The translations under genes and the position numbers were made by a program. This document shows positions 10,975 to 20,173 of a DNA stretch of 64,000 bases, in pieces. Numbering within the stretch: the first letter of the stretch is position 1; every line of letters starts with the position of its first letter. The notes under the pieces were generated by a model. That model did not search any database. It was not told the origin of the DNA and saw only the letters and a list, made by a program, of their open reading frames with translations. The stretch comes from Phenylobacterium sp. (GTDB lineage Bacteria > Pseudomonadota > Alphaproteobacteria > Caulobacterales > Caulobacteraceae): positions 124,001 through 188,000 of the forward strand of contig JADCAS010000011.1 of NCBI GenBank assembly GCA_020401865.1, given 5' to 3'.

Positions 10975-11847
10975 TCAGGCCGCCGCCCAGGAGCCGGAGT
11001 CCAGGGCGTCGGGATCGTCGATAGCCATATCGTCCCAGTCCAGATCCGGCGGCGGACTGGCGGCGGCGGCGACAATGGCGTTGAGTTCGGCCGCCGAAGC
11101 GACCGACACCAGAACCGCCGAGGCCTCAGGCCGGGACAAGGCGAAGCCGAGGGCGGCCTGGAGCGGGTCGGAGCGGCCTTCGGCGATCATGCGCCGGGCG
11201 CGGGAGATGCGCGCAGCCGCTTCCCTCAGGTGACTGGGGGCCCGGTCCGGGGGCAGGAGGAGGAGCCCATTGAGGAAGATGGACCTCAGGTGGACCTCCA
11301 TCCCCAGTCCCGCGATGGACGCCAGGGTTCCGTCATTGATCAGGCGCTGGTCCAGGAGGCTCGCCGGCGCCTGGACGATATCGGGGCGAAAGCGCCGGGC
11401 GACGCCGAGGGGATCGTCGGAGGCGAAGACAGAGACGCCGATCTTGCGGGTCAGGCCCTCGTCCCTCAGCGCCTTGAGCCGGTCCCAGAGGGCCGCGCCA
11501 TGGGGCCCGAGGAGCTCAGCCACCGAAGGGACGAGAAGGCACTCGGCCTGAGATACTCCGAGGCGGTTCAGACTGGCCCGGACCTCGGCCTCGACGATGT
11601 CCGGCCCGCGATCAGGACGGATGGTCGAGATACAGACATAAAAAGGGTCCAGGCGGGGCAGAAGGGCGCCGATCTCGCGCTCGGCCTGCACGGACCGTCC
11701 GGTGACATCGAAGAGACGCATCCCGGACCGGGCGGCGACCTCGAGGATGTCCAGCACCTCGGCCTGGGGCGCGCGGCCCCGGACCGGCGTCCGGTCGAAG
11801 GCGAACTGCCCCGAACCGAGGCCAAGCTTTGAAACTGGCGAAGACAT
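10975..11847 (-). CDS. Aldo/keto reductase-like protein lacking most catalytic residues
   Basis: The 290-residue protein has the (beta/alpha)8 aldo/keto reductase fold: GLGSGQF start, EVLDILEVAARSGMRLFD, EAEVRASLNRLGVSQAECLLV, WDRLKALRDEGLTRKIGVSVF and RRFRPDIVQAPASLLDQ. Of the catalytic tetrad only Asp47 is kept. The Tyr position is Ser52 (GRS), the Lys position is Ile76 (STI) and the His position is Pro107 (LLVPS). It therefore probably does not work as a normal NADPH reductase. An alternative GTG at 11886 adds 13 residues but has no ribosome site. It is convergent with ald, 4 bases apart, and divergent from xdhC. Confidence 0.8.
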   Translation of the reverse strand: MSSPVSKLGLGSGQFAFDRTPVRGRAPQAEVLDILEVAARSGMRLFDVTGRSVQAEREIGALLPRLDPFYVCISTIRPDRGPDIVEAEVRASLNRLGVSQAECLLVPSVAELLGPHGAALWDRLKALRDEGLTRKIGVSVFASDDPLGVARRFRPDIVQAPASLLDQRLINDGTLASIAGLGMEVHLRSIFLNGLLLLPPDRAPSHLREAAARISRARRMIAEGRSDPLQAALGFALSRPEASAVLVSVASAAELNAIVAAAASPPPDLDWDDMAIDDPDALDSGSWAAA

Positions 11848-11949
11848 GAGTTCTTCAGGCGCGCCCTGGGTGGCTGAAGGGGTCACCCTACCGGCAATGC
11901 CTAAAGAAGCGGTTTCTGAAATGCTTACAGGACGTTAAATTCGACGCTC

Positions 11950-12924
11950 ATGAGAACCTCGCTTCCCGACTGGCCGGTCTTCGGTTTCGTCGATGATGTC
12001 CGCCCCGCCCTCGACGCCGCCAGGCGGCAGGGTCGAACCTCGGTCCTGGCCACACTGGTCGCCGTGGAGGGCGGCGGGCCCCGTCCCGTCGGCACCCAGA
12101 TGGTCTTCTCCGCCTCGGGGGACGCTACCCCGGACGTGGTGGTCGGCTACTTCTCGGGCGGCTGCGTGGAGTCCGATGTCGCCGACCACGCCTACGCCTG
12201 CCTGGCCGACGGGGAGCCCCGCCGGCTGGTCTACGGAGAAGGCAGCCCCTGGCCGGACATCCGCCTGCTCTGCGGCGCACGGATCGAGATCCTGTTGGAG
12301 CGGGTGGAGCCCTCGGATCCAGCCCTCGGCGTCCTGATCGCGGCCTGGAGCGCCCGCCAGCCGGCGGACTGGGTCACGGATGGCCGGCGCCGGGCCTGCG
12401 GTGCATCCGGGACGGTGGAGCCCTGGCCCGGCGCCTTTGTCCGACGCTGCGAACCGGCCCAGCGCCTGGTGGTCTTCGGATCCGACCCGACCGCCCTGGC
12501 CATCGCCGCCCTGGGCGCCCAGTCCGGCTTCGAGACCACCCTGGTCCGCGGCAAGGGCCCGGAGGCGCCGCCCCCCGTCCCGGGCCTGGCCTATAGCCGG
12601 GAGGCGCCTGCTGAGGCCCTGGCGGCCATCGGGACTGACGCCTGGACGGCCATCGCCATCGCCAGCCACAACCTTGAGCTGGATCGTGAGGCCCTGGCGG
12701 CCGCCCTGCCCTCCGACGCGGGGTATGTGGGCCTGCTCGGGGCCCGCCGGCGCCTGGATGAGCGCCTGGCGCCCCTGCGCGCCGCAGGAGTCCCCGAGGC
12801 GGTCCTCTCCCGCGTCCATGCGCCCATCGGCCTCAACATCGGCGGCAAGGCGCCCTGGGCCGTCGCTGTCTCCGTGATCGGCGAGATCATGGCCGAGCGC
12901 TTCGGTGCAGGGGCGAAGGCCTAA
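11950..12924 (+). CDS. XdhC/CoxI-family molybdenum cofactor insertion protein
   Basis: XdhC-type chaperones bind Mo cofactor, help its sulfuration and deliver it to molybdenum hydroxylases of the xanthine dehydrogenase family. In the 324 residues I see the N-terminal XdhC_CoxI domain (LATLVAVEGGGPRPVGTQMVF, GYFSGGCVESDVADHA with the conserved Cys, LLCGARIEILLE) and the C-terminal Rossmann-like domain (LVVFGSDPTALAIAALGAQSGFE, GYVGLLGARRRLDERL, APIGLNIGGKAPWAVAVSVIGEI). No strong ribosome site precedes the ATG. A client enzyme in this window is IorAB at 31063-33736. Confidence 0.9.
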   Translation: MRTSLPDWPVFGFVDDVRPALDAARRQGRTSVLATLVAVEGGGPRPVGTQMVFSASGDATPDVVVGYFSGGCVESDVADHAYACLADGEPRRLVYGEGSPWPDIRLLCGARIEILLERVEPSDPALGVLIAAWSARQPADWVTDGRRRACGASGTVEPWPGAFVRRCEPAQRLVVFGSDPTALAIAALGAQSGFETTLVRGKGPEAPPPVPGLAYSREAPAEALAAIGTDAWTAIAIASHNLELDREALAAALPSDAGYVGLLGARRRLDERLAPLRAAGVPEAVLSRVHAPIGLNIGGKAPWAVAVSVIGEIMAERFGAGAKA

Positions 12925-12955
12925 GCGGGCGAGTCGCCAGGAGCTGGCAGGCGTC

Positions 12956-14146
12956 TCAGCCCCGGACCAGGGGGAGAGCTTCGACCATCTCGCCCGCCGC
13001 CAGCGGAGGGACGCCGGGCAGCCGGCGGAGCAGGGCGTCGGCCTCGGAGAACACACGCACCAGGGAGGAGTCCTGATCCAGGAAGGCTTCGGCGGTCTCG
13101 CCTTCGGGCCCGGAGGCCAGGCGCGCCCGCATCCAGTGTTCGCGTGGACCATTGGCGGGCAGGGGGCCGATCAGCCGGGCCTGGCGAAGGACGGGAACGG
13201 CGGGACGACCCTCGAGGGCGGCCACCAGGGGCCTCAGGAAGAGCTCGGCGCAGACAAAGGCTGAGGCGGGATTGCCCGGCAGGCCCAGCAGGGGACGGCC
13301 GTCCCCGAGCCAGCCGAAGAAGGTGGGCTTGCCAGGCCGGACGGCGACGCTTTCGACCCTCAGGTCCAGGCCCAGGTCGCCCGCCGCGGCGCGGACCAGA
13401 TCATGGTCTCCCACGGAGGCGCCGCCGAGGGTGACGACCAGGTCGCCACCGGCGCCTGCGATGGCGTCTCTGACAGCCTCGCGACGATCGCGCACGCCCG
13501 TGACCCGGCGGACCTGGGCGCCCCAGGTGCGGAGCATGGCCTCCAGGCCGGGCGAGCCGGAGTCGAAGATCTGCCAGGGGCCTGGAACGGCGGGGGCCTC
13601 CACCACCTCCTCGCCTGTGGAGACGATGCTGACCATGGCGGGCCGCACCACCCGGACGCGGTCCCGGCCGGCGGAGGCGCAGAGAGAGAGACGCCAGGGG
13701 TCCAGCCTCAGGCCCTCGGCCAGAAGGCAAGCGCCCTTCGAAAAGTCCCGGCCGGCCTGCCGGACATTCTCCCCGGCCGTGACGGCGGGGACGTCGACCG
13801 AGTCGCCGTCCCGCCGTGCGTCCTCCTGAATCACCACGGCGTCGGCGCCCTGAGGAAGGGCGGCCCCAGTGAAGATTCGCACCGCCTCTCCCGGTCCGAC
13901 CCGGCCTTCAAACCCATGACCGGCGGCGCTCTCCCCGAGGATGCGCCGGCGTCCGGGGCCGTCGTTGCTGCGGACCGCCCAGCCGTCCATGGAGGAATTG
14001 GTGAAGGGCGGCTGGTCGCGGACCGCAAGGATATCCTCCGCCAGGGTCCTGCCCAGGGCCTGGGACAGGGGGAGTTCCACCGGGCCGAGGCGGCGGACAT
14101 CGCTGAGCATGGCGGCCCGGGCGGCCTCGACGCTCATCAGCTTCAT
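12956..14146 (-). CDS. moeA: Molybdopterin molybdenumtransferase MoeA
   Basis: MoeA inserts molybdate into adenylated molybdopterin, the last step of basic Moco synthesis. The protein has 396 residues. It begins [14 protein letters not shown], has [31 protein letters not shown] (the family signature), [23 protein letters not shown], and the central MoCF domain with [14 protein letters not shown] and [10 protein letters not shown]. The C-terminal domain ends around 390. The start ATG overlaps the moaC stop as ATGA, fixing the start at 14146; the frame that runs on through moaC is a shadow. Confidence 0.96.
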   Translation of the reverse strand: MKLMSVEAARAAMLSDVRRLGPVELPLSQALGRTLAEDILAVRDQPPFTNSSMDGWAVRSNDGPGRRRILGESAAGHGFEGRVGPGEAVRIFTGAALPQGADAVVIQEDARRDGDSVDVPAVTAGENVRQAGRDFSKGACLLAEGLRLDPWRLSLCASAGRDRVRVVRPAMVSIVSTGEEVVEAPAVPGPWQIFDSGSPGLEAMLRTWGAQVRRVTGVRDRREAVRDAIAGAGGDLVVTLGGASVGDHDLVRAAAGDLGLDLRVESVAVRPGKPTFFGWLGDGRPLLGLPGNPASAFVCAELFLRPLVAALEGRPAVPVLRQARLIGPLPANGPREHWMRARLASGPEGETAEAFLDQDSSLVRVFSEADALLRRLPGVPPLAAGEMVEALPLVRG

Positions 14147-14613
14147 TCGCGGACCCAGTCGCCGGAGCGGCCGCCAGACTTGGCGAGAAGCCGGACATCC
14201 TCGATGACCATCCCCCGATCTGCGGCCTTGAGCATGTCGTAGAGGGTCAGGCAGGCCACGCTGACGGCGGTCAGAGCTTCCATCTCCACGCCGGTCCGGC
14301 CGGTGGTCCGCACCCGCGCCGTCACTCTCAGGCGCCCATCGACGGCCTCGACGGCCACCTCGGCCTTCGCGATGTCCAGGGGATGACAGAGGGGGATCAG
14401 GTCGGAGGTGCGCTTGGCCGCCATGACGCCGGCGATCTCCGCCACGGCGCGGACGTCGCCCTTCCGGGCCTGCCCGGACAGAGCCAGGGCCAGGGTTTCG
14501 GGCGCCAGTCGGACAAAGCCCTCGGCGACGGCCTCGCGGTCGGTCTCGGCCTTGTCCGAGACGTCCACCATCCGGGCGCGGCCCTCGGCGTCGATATGCG
14601 TCAGGCCGCTCAC
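14143..14613 (-). CDS. moaC: Cyclic pyranopterin monophosphate synthase MoaC
   Basis: MoaC turns the MoaA product into cyclic pyranopterin monophosphate in the first stage of Moco synthesis. It is 156 residues from a GTG at 14613 that overlaps the moaB stop (GTGA). Family features: [42 protein letters not shown] (active-site region) and [23 protein letters not shown]. The extension of the frame to 14697 does not resemble MoaC. It is coupled to moaB before it and moeA after it. Confidence 0.96.
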   Translation of the reverse strand: MSGLTHIDAEGRARMVDVSDKAETDREAVAEGFVRLAPETLALALSGQARKGDVRAVAEIAGVMAAKRTSDLIPLCHPLDIAKAEVAVEAVDGRLRVTARVRTTGRTGVEMEALTAVSVACLTLYDMLKAADRGMVIEDVRLLAKSGGRSGDWVRE

Positions 14614-15173
14614 GTCTCCAGCAGCCGGGGCATGAGCTCGACCATGTTGCAGGGCCCATGGCGGCTGTCGAGCTGGGCCTGGATGACCTTGTCCCAACCA
14701 TCTTTCACCGCCCCGTTCGACCCGGGCAGGCAGAAGACGAAGACCCCGTTGATGATCCCGGCCGTCGCCCGGGACTGCAGGGTGGACAGGCCCACCGACT
14801 GGTAGCTGACCAGGTGGAAGACGACGGAAAAGCCGTCGATCCGCTTGTCGAAAAGAGGCTCTACCGCTTCGGGGGTTACGTCCCGGCCGGTGATTCCGGT
14901 GCCCCCGGTGCTGATCACCGCATCGACCTGGCCGGAGTCGACCCAGGCCAGCAGCCGGGCGCGGATCTCGTCCACGTCGTCCCGGACGATCGCCCGGTCA
15001 GCGAGAAGATGTCCGGCGCCGGTGACACGGTCGGCCAGCACCTGTCCCGAAGTGTCGCTTTCCTCGTCCCGCGTATCGGACACGGTCAGGACGGCGATTC
15101 GCACCGGGACAAAGGGCCGCGCGGCGTCGATGCGGCCGCCGGGGGTGAGGGTGATCGGGGTCGCAGAGGTCAT
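14610..15173 (-). CDS. moaB: Molybdopterin adenylyltransferase family protein MoaB
   Basis: MoaB/Mog-family protein, 187 residues, predicted to adenylate molybdopterin before molybdenum insertion. It contains [64 protein letters not shown] (the MoCF nucleotide-binding motif) and [15 protein letters not shown]. The ATG at 15173 overlaps the moaE stop (ATGA); an upstream ATG at 15185 is possible. MoaB and Mog are hard to tell apart by eye, and no separate mog is seen here. Confidence 0.93.
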   Translation of the reverse strand: MTSATPITLTPGGRIDAARPFVPVRIAVLTVSDTRDEESDTSGQVLADRVTGAGHLLADRAIVRDDVDEIRARLLAWVDSGQVDAVISTGGTGITGRDVTPEAVEPLFDKRIDGFSVVFHLVSYQSVGLSTLQSRATAGIINGVFVFCLPGSNGAVKDGWDKVIQAQLDSRHGPCNMVELMPRLLET

Positions 15174-15616
15174 GAGGTCTCCCATCGCGCGAGGTCGTCG
15201 CGGTCGCGGTCCGTCGGTTCGATCCAGCGGGCGCCGTCCGGGCCGGTCTCCTTCTTCCAGAAGGGGGCCCTGGACTTCAAGTAGTCCATCAGGAAGTCGC
15301 AGCCTTCGAAGGCGGCGCGACGGTGAGCCGCCGCCGTCGCCACGAAGACAATGGCCTCGCCGGGCGGGATGAGGCCGGTGCGGTGGACGATCAGCACGTC
15401 CTGCAGGCCGAAGCGCTCCGTCGCCGCCTCAGCGTGGCGGGCGATCTCCCGCTCCGTGAAGCCGGGATAGGCTTCCAGCTCGAGGATGTCGGTCCGGCCC
15501 TGCTCGGCGCGGGCGATTCCCGTAAAACTGGCGACGGCGCCGGTCTCCGTCCGGCCCCGGCAGAACTCCCCCAGGGCCTGGCCCGGGTCGAAGGGCGCCT
15601 GGGTCAGCCGGATCAC
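15170..15616 (-). CDS. moaE: Molybdopterin synthase catalytic subunit MoaE
   Basis: MoaE converts cyclic pyranopterin monophosphate to molybdopterin using sulfur from the MoaD thiocarboxylate. The 148 residues show GAVASFTGIAR, LELEAYPGFTEREIARHAEAATERFGLQDVLIVHRTGLIPPGE, VATAAAHRRAAFEGCDFLMDYLKSRAPFWKKE, with the active-site lysines near the end. It starts with GTG at 15616, three bases after the moaD stop, and is coupled to moaB. All parts of molybdopterin synthase are thus adjacent. Confidence 0.96.
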   Translation of the reverse strand: MIRLTQAPFDPGQALGEFCRGRTETGAVASFTGIARAEQGRTDILELEAYPGFTEREIARHAEAATERFGLQDVLIVHRTGLIPPGEAIVFVATAAAHRRAAFEGCDFLMDYLKSRAPFWKKETGPDGARWIEPTDRDRDDLARWETS

Positions 15617-15619
15617 GGC

Positions 15620-15859
15620 TCAGCCCCCGCTCATGGGCGGCAGGAAGGCCACCTCGGAATCCGGACGGAGGTCGACGTCTAGGCTCACCAGTTGCTGGTC
15701 CACGGCCGTCCGTACGGCGGGACCCTGAAGGGCCTCGAAGAGGGCGGGATCGTCGGCGGCCAGGCGGCCCCTGAGGTCCGCGAGGCTTCGGGCGGGGATA
15801 TCCCGTTCGCGCCAGCCGGCGACGTCGGCGAGCCGCCCGAAGAGGAGCACCCTGGCCAC
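15620..15859 (-). CDS. moaD: Molybdopterin synthase sulfur carrier subunit MoaD
   Basis: A ubiquitin-like sulfur carrier of 79 residues. It begins MARVLLFGRLADVAGWRERDIPA and ends PPMSGG; the terminal Gly-Gly is the group that becomes a thiocarboxylate and feeds MoaE. Length is normal for the family. It lies 2 bases after moaA and 3 bases before moaE in the minus-strand Moco operon. Confidence 0.95.
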   Translation of the reverse strand: MARVLLFGRLADVAGWRERDIPARSLADLRGRLAADDPALFEALQGPAVRTAVDQQLVSLDVDLRPDSEVAFLPPMSGG

Positions 15860-15861
15860 CC

Positions 15862-16893
15862 TCAGCCCCCTGTTGTGGACATGTGCCGCTGAACCGCCGG
15901 CGGGGCGTTCCGGTCGATCCGGAAATCATGCCCCTCCGGCTTGGCGTCCACCGCCGCCCGGATGGCCTCCCGAAGTTCGGTGTCCGAGGCGCCGGCGCGC
16001 AGGACGGCGCGCAGGTCGCTGGCGTCCTCCCGGCCCAGGCAGGTGTGGAGCGTCCCGGTACAGGTCAGGCGAACCCGGTTGCAGAGCTCGCAGAAGTTGT
16101 GGCTCAGGGGTGTAATGAAGCCCAGCCGACCGCCGGTCTCGGCGACACGGACATAACGGGCGGGCCCGCCGGTGGTCAGGTCGAGGTCGGTCAGCGTCCA
16201 GTAACTTTCCAGGTGGTCCCGGACCTGGCGCAGGGACAGGAACTGGTCGCTCCGGTCGACGTCGATGTCCCCCATGGGCATGGCCTCGATGAGGGTGGCG
16301 TCGAAGCCCTGGCCATGCGCCCAGGCGATCAGGTCCGGCAACTCGGCGGCGTTGTCGTCCCGCAGGGCGACGGCGTTGATCTTGACAGCCAGACCCGCTC
16401 CTTTGGCGGCCTCCAGGCCTCTGAGAACCTGGGCCAGGTCCCCCCCCCGGGTGAGCCTGCGGAAGACCTCCGGATCGAGGGTGTCCAGGGAGACATTGAC
16501 CCTCTGCACGCCGGCGGCGGCCAGTTCGCCGGCGAAGGTTTCCAGCCGGGTGCCGTTGGTGGTGAGGGTGAGTTCATCCAGGTCGCCGGTGGCGAGGCGG
16601 TGCGACAGGGCGGAGAACAGGCCCATGACGCCCTTGCGGACCAGGGGTTCGCCGCCGGTGATCCGGATCTTGCGGACGCCCAGGTCGATGAAGGCCGAGG
16701 CGAGGCGCTCGAGCTCCTCCAGCGTCAACACCTGCGCCTTGGGCAGAAAGGTCATATGCTCGGCCATGCAATAGACGCACCGGAGATCGCACCGATCGGT
16801 CACCGAGACCCTGAGATAGGTCACGGCGCGACCAAACCCGTCCACAAGGCGGGGGCGGGACTGGACGGAAGGCGCGGTGTCGAGCGGCGTCAT
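15862..16893 (-). CDS. moaA: GTP 3',8-cyclase MoaA (radical SAM)
   Basis: MoaA performs the first Moco step, radical rearrangement of GTP. The 343 residues carry the radical-SAM cluster CDLRCVYC near residue 34, the SAM-binding GGEPL near 80, TNGTRLE, and the second iron-sulfur cluster [11 protein letters not shown]...C near 270. The protein ends with Gly-Gly, needed for activity in known MoaA. The ATG at 16893 (MTPLDTAPS) is the likely start; an ATG at 16926 is also possible. It leads the operon moaA-moaD-moaE-moaB-moaC-moeA and is divergent from a mocA-like gene 31 bases away. Confidence 0.97.
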   Translation of the reverse strand: MTPLDTAPSVQSRPRLVDGFGRAVTYLRVSVTDRCDLRCVYCMAEHMTFLPKAQVLTLEELERLASAFIDLGVRKIRITGGEPLVRKGVMGLFSALSHRLATGDLDELTLTTNGTRLETFAGELAAAGVQRVNVSLDTLDPEVFRRLTRGGDLAQVLRGLEAAKGAGLAVKINAVALRDDNAAELPDLIAWAHGQGFDATLIEAMPMGDIDVDRSDQFLSLRQVRDHLESYWTLTDLDLTTGGPARYVRVAETGGRLGFITPLSHNFCELCNRVRLTCTGTLHTCLGREDASDLRAVLRAGASDTELREAIRAAVDAKPEGHDFRIDRNAPPAVQRHMSTTGG

Positions 16894-16924
16894 GCCCGGG
16901 CAACATAAGCGGGGACGGCGGAAC

Positions 16925-17557
16925 ATGACAGGGGCGGAAGTCGAGGCGTCGAAAGGTTACGCGGCCATCGTCCTGGCCGCAGGGGCGGGACGTCGCTTTG
17001 GCGGCGGCAAGCTGCTCGCGCCCTGGCGCGGCGCCCCCCTTTTGCAGGGCGCGCTCAGGGCCGCCCTGGCGACGCCCTCGGACCCCGTCGTGGTTGTCAC
17101 CGGGACCGACGCCAGCACCGTCGGCGAGGCCTGCAGGGAGGCGGCGAGACGCCTAGGAGGGGAAGGCCGGCTTCGCCTGGTCCACGCCGCGGACCATGCC
17201 GAGGGTATGGGCGCCTCGCTGCGGACCGGGGTCGCCGCCCTGCCCTCGGGCCTTCGGGGGGTCTACGTCTTCCTCGGCGACATGCCGGACATCCCCACGG
17301 AGGTCTTCGCGCCCCTGGTGGCCGCCGTGGAGGCCGGCGCCCCGGCCGCCGCCCCGGACTTCGGGGGACGCCGGGGCCATCCGGTCCTGTTCTCAGCCGC
17401 CCTGCTGCCCGACCTCGCCCGGGCCTCGGGGGACGCCGGGGCCCGGGAGGCGCTCGCCCGCCTCGGGGATCGCGTCGCGAGGGTCGCCTGCGCCCACCCC
17501 GGGGTGCTGTTCGACGTCGACCGTCCAGAGGATCTGGGCGACGCCCCCCGGGGCTAG
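16925..17557 (+). CDS. MocA/MobA-like nucleotidyltransferase (Mo cofactor)
   Basis: Predicted CTP:molybdopterin cytidylyltransferase, 210 residues. N-terminal [28 protein letters not shown] is the NTP-binding motif of the MobA/MocA family, [16 protein letters not shown] is the metal/NTP site and [18 protein letters not shown] the pterin-site stretch. Divergent location from moaA and the presence of XdhC and IorAB-type genes favour MocA, which makes the cytosine-dinucleotide form used by xanthine dehydrogenase-family enzymes, over MobA. The specificity still needs a test. Confidence 0.87.
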   Translation: MTGAEVEASKGYAAIVLAAGAGRRFGGGKLLAPWRGAPLLQGALRAALATPSDPVVVVTGTDASTVGEACREAARRLGGEGRLRLVHAADHAEGMGASLRTGVAALPSGLRGVYVFLGDMPDIPTEVFAPLVAAVEAGAPAAAPDFGGRRGHPVLFSAALLPDLARASGDAGAREALARLGDRVARVACAHPGVLFDVDRPEDLGDAPRG

Positions 17558-17574
17558 GCGCGCGCGGTCAGCCC

Positions 17575-19074
17575 TTACTGTCCCTGGCCGAGGGAGAAGC
17601 CGGGTTCGCCGTCGAAGGTGAAGAGGTGTTCGGTCTTCACGAAATCGACGCCTGACAGGGTCAGCCGGCGGAGCAGTTCCACCACCATGGCGGGATTGAA
17701 CGACTGGCCGGGCTGGGCGAGGAACCGGCAGCGCCAGTGGTCGGTGCAGAAGGTCTCCGGAAGGCCCTGGGGCCAGACCTTGACGCCGCGGTTGGTGATC
17801 ATCGCCAGTTCGTAGCCGCCGGTGATCGTGGCCTGCATCCGGCGGGCGATCTCCTCCACCGGCTGGGTCGAGTGGACGAAGACATCGATCCCCACAAGTT
17901 CCTTGACCGCAGGCTTCCTGGGAGACGCCGTCGGGACCGGGAAGGCCTCGCCAGACGCGGTGTAAGCGACCGAGTCCAAGTGCACGGGCGTCAGACCCAT
18001 GCGCGCGATGACGGCGTCAGCGAAGGCCGAGGTGCTGACCCGTTCCTTCGAGACGCCCGGCTTGAAGATGTCGTCGGTGTGAATCCCGTCTTCGATGGTC
18101 CGGAGCCAGGCGTTGTGCACCCGCGCGGCGGCCTCGGGCTGGCCGATGTGCACCAGCATCATGACGCCCGCCAGCAGCAGGCCAGAGGGATTGGCCGAGT
18201 TCTTCCCGGCCCGGCGGGGCGCCGAGCCGTGGATGGCCTCGAACATGGCGCAGTGCTCGCCAATGTTTGCAGAGGGCGCAAGACCGACCGAGCCGGCGAT
18301 CTGGGCCGCCACATCGCTGAGCACGTCGCCGTAGAGGTTCGGCATGACCAGGACATCGAAAGCCTCCGGCGTATCCGCCAGCTTGGCCGCGCCGATGTCG
18401 ATGATCCAGTGCTCGTTCTCGATATCGGGATACGCCTCCGCGACTTCCCGGAAGACCTTGTGGAACAGGCCGTCCGTCAGCTTCATGATGTTGTCCTTCG
18501 TGAAGCAGGTGACCTTCTTCCGGCCGTAGGCCTGTGCATAGGCGAAGGCGTAGCGGTTGATCTTCTCGCACCCGGGCCGGGAGATCAGTTTCAGGCACTG
18601 ATAGACGTCGTCGGTCTGGCGGTGCTCGATGCCGGCGTAGAGGTCCTCTTCGTTCTCCCGGACGATGACCAGGTCCATCCCCGGATGACGGGTCGAGACA
18701 AAGGGCGCGTAGGACCGGCAGGGCCGGATGTTGGCGTAGAGGCCCAGGGACTTCCGGACCGTGACGTTGAGGCTCTTGTAGCCGCCGCCCTGGGGCGTGG
18801 TGATCGGGGCCTTGTAGAAGACGCGGGTCCTGCGAAGGCTCTCCCAGGCGCCGGGATCAATACCGGCGGTGTTCCCGGACAGGTAGAGCTGTTCGCCGAT
18901 GGTGATGGTCTCCGGTGCGATATCCGCGCCGCCCGCCATCAGAACCCTGAGGCTGGCCTCCATGATCTCGGGACCAATGCCATCGCCGTAAGCCACTGTG
19001 ATCGGTACTGTCCCGGAGCGGCCGGACTGACCTTCGGCGCGGGGCGGGGAGACGAGGGTGTTGATGTCGTTCAT
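17575..19074 (-). CDS. icd: NADP-dependent isocitrate dehydrogenase, Thermus/Rickettsia type
   Basis: The enzyme decarboxylates isocitrate to 2-oxoglutarate. The 499 residues make it longer than the usual 400-residue alphaproteobacterial enzyme. The N-terminal 335 residues are the isocitrate/isopropylmalate dehydrogenase fold (TVAYGDGIGPEIM, VIVRENEEDLYAGIEHRQ, LVMPNLYGDVLSDVAAQIAGSVGLAPSANIG, EAIHGSAPRRAGKNSANPSG); the C-terminal 150 residues match the extension of Thermus-type Icd. The start is fixed by the CAGGAGGT site before 19074. A TATAAT (19145-19140) and a Fur-box-like site lie upstream, so iron control is possible. A second, standard Icd may exist elsewhere in the genome. Confidence 0.88.
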   Translation of the reverse strand: MNDINTLVSPPRAEGQSGRSGTVPITVAYGDGIGPEIMEASLRVLMAGGADIAPETITIGEQLYLSGNTAGIDPGAWESLRRTRVFYKAPITTPQGGGYKSLNVTVRKSLGLYANIRPCRSYAPFVSTRHPGMDLVIVRENEEDLYAGIEHRQTDDVYQCLKLISRPGCEKINRYAFAYAQAYGRKKVTCFTKDNIMKLTDGLFHKVFREVAEAYPDIENEHWIIDIGAAKLADTPEAFDVLVMPNLYGDVLSDVAAQIAGSVGLAPSANIGEHCAMFEAIHGSAPRRAGKNSANPSGLLLAGVMMLVHIGQPEAAARVHNAWLRTIEDGIHTDDIFKPGVSKERVSTSAFADAVIARMGLTPVHLDSVAYTASGEAFPVPTASPRKPAVKELVGIDVFVHSTQPVEEIARRMQATITGGYELAMITNRGVKVWPQGLPETFCTDHWRCRFLAQPGQSFNPAMVVELLRRLTLSGVDFVKTEHLFTFDGEPGFSLGQGQ

Positions 19075-19155
19075 GGCCGGGACCTCCTGGGGTTGCAGAT
19101 GAGCGGCTTCTGGCCCCTCCAGATGCATTATTGAAATTGATTATAGAGATATTCG

Positions 19156-19170
19156 TGATGATCATTATCA
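19156..19170. promoter_or_regulatory. Fur-box-like site between icd and the cysD-like gene
   Basis: TGATGATCATTATCA matches the 7-1-7 Fur consensus TGATAATnATTATCA at all but one position of the palindrome arms. It sits in an AT-rich island (about 19123-19177) and lies 10 bases upstream of a TATAAT (19145-19140, minus strand), covering the place of the icd -35 region. It could control icd, the cysD-like operon, or both. Confidence 0.6.
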
Positions 19171-19178
19171 ATCATCAT

Positions 19179-19218
19179 CCGGGCGCCCCAGTCCTTTCCG
19201 TCGATCCCGGGCGCCCCA
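19179..19218 (+). repeat. 12-bp direct repeat upstream of the cysD-like gene
   Basis: CCGGGCGCCCCA occurs at 19179-19190 and again at 19207-19218, 28 bases apart, between the Fur-like site and the cysD-like ATG. Each copy contains the palindromic core GGGCGCCC. It may be a regulator site or a small duplication. Confidence 0.55.
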
Positions 19219-19267
19219 CATGGCGAGGATAGCCGGCGCTACCCGGAACCGGAGCGAGGACAACCCC

Positions 19268-20173
19268 ATGCCGACTGGCCTGTCGCACCTCGAGGCCCTC
19301 GAAGCCGAGTCCGTCCACATCATCCGGGAGGCGACGGCCGAGGCCCGCAACCCGGTCATGCTGTTCTCCGCCGGCAAGGATTCGACGGTCATGGCGCACC
19401 TCGCCATGCGGGCGTTTCACCCCTCGCCGCCGCCCTTCCCCCTTCTGCACATCGACTCCACCTGGGAGTTCCGTTCGCTCCTGGAGTTCCGTGACGCCTT
19501 CGCCCGTGACAACGGCTTTCGTCTGATCGTCGCTGCGAACGAGGAGGGGCGCGCCGCGGGCCTCAACCCCTTCGACCATGGCGACCGATACACGACCCAG
19601 ATGCGAACCGAGCCTCTGAAGACGGCCCTCCGGGAGGGGGGCTACGACATCGTGTTCGGCGGCGCCCGGCGGGACGAGGAAAAGTCGAGGGCCAAGGAGC
19701 GGGTGGTGTCGATCCGGACGCCATCCCAGGGCTGGGAGCCGAGGAGCCAGAACCCCGAGCTCTGGCGGCTCTACAACGCCCGGTCGGGCAAGGACGGATC
19801 GGCCCGGGTGTTTCCGCTGTCCAACTGGACCGAGACGGACATCTGGCTCTACGCCCTTTGGCGCGGGATCGCGCTCGTCCCCCTCTACTACGCGGCGGAC
19901 AGGCCGGTGGTGCAGCGCGCGGGGACCTACATCGTGGTCGACGACCCATCGCGCATACGCCTGGGCCCGCAGGACCGGATCACCCAGCGCCGGGTGCGAT
20001 TCCGGACCCTGGGCTGCTGGCCTGTGACAGGGGCGATCGAATCCGAGGCGGACGACCTTCGCGCCATCGTCAGCGAGACCCTGCTCTCGGCGGTGTCGGA
20101 ACGCCAGGGCCGGATCAGCGACGGGGAGGATGGGGGTTCCCTGGAGCAGAAGAAGCGCGAGGGCTACTTCTGA
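19268..20173 (+). CDS. CysD-like ATP-sulfurylase small-subunit homologue without CysN
   Basis: The 301 residues closely follow the sulfate adenylyltransferase subunit CysD of the PP-loop ATPases: PP-loop SAGKDSTVMAHLA near residue 36, FGGARRDEEKSRAKER near 135, RVFPLSNWTETDIW near 177 and the end SLEQKKREGYF. Two differences stand out: the usual DTGWKF is DSTWEF, and SIGKDSA is SAGKDST. In known sulfate assimilation CysD works only with the GTPase CysN, but the next gene is a zinc-ribbon protein instead, overlapping by one base. The Fur-like site and direct repeats lie upstream. It may be a genuine CysD whose partner is elsewhere, or a paralogue activating another substrate. Confidence 0.85.
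   Translation: MPTGLSHLEALEAESVHIIREATAEARNPVMLFSAGKDSTVMAHLAMRAFHPSPPPFPLLHIDSTWEFRSLLEFRDAFARDNGFRLIVAANEEGRAAGLNPFDHGDRYTTQMRTEPLKTALREGGYDIVFGGARRDEEKSRAKERVVSIRTPSQGWEPRSQNPELWRLYNARSGKDGSARVFPLSNWTETDIWLYALWRGIALVPLYYAADRPVVQRAGTYIVVDDPSRIRLGPQDRITQRRVRFRTLGCWPVTGAIESEADDLRAIVSETLLSAVSERQGRISDGEDGGSLEQKKREGYF

Noticed and set aside
12956..14701. A 581-codon frame that would fuse moeA with the moaC region
   Set aside because: The N-terminal part is out of frame with moaC; the moaC stop/moeA start overlap ATGA gives the correct border.
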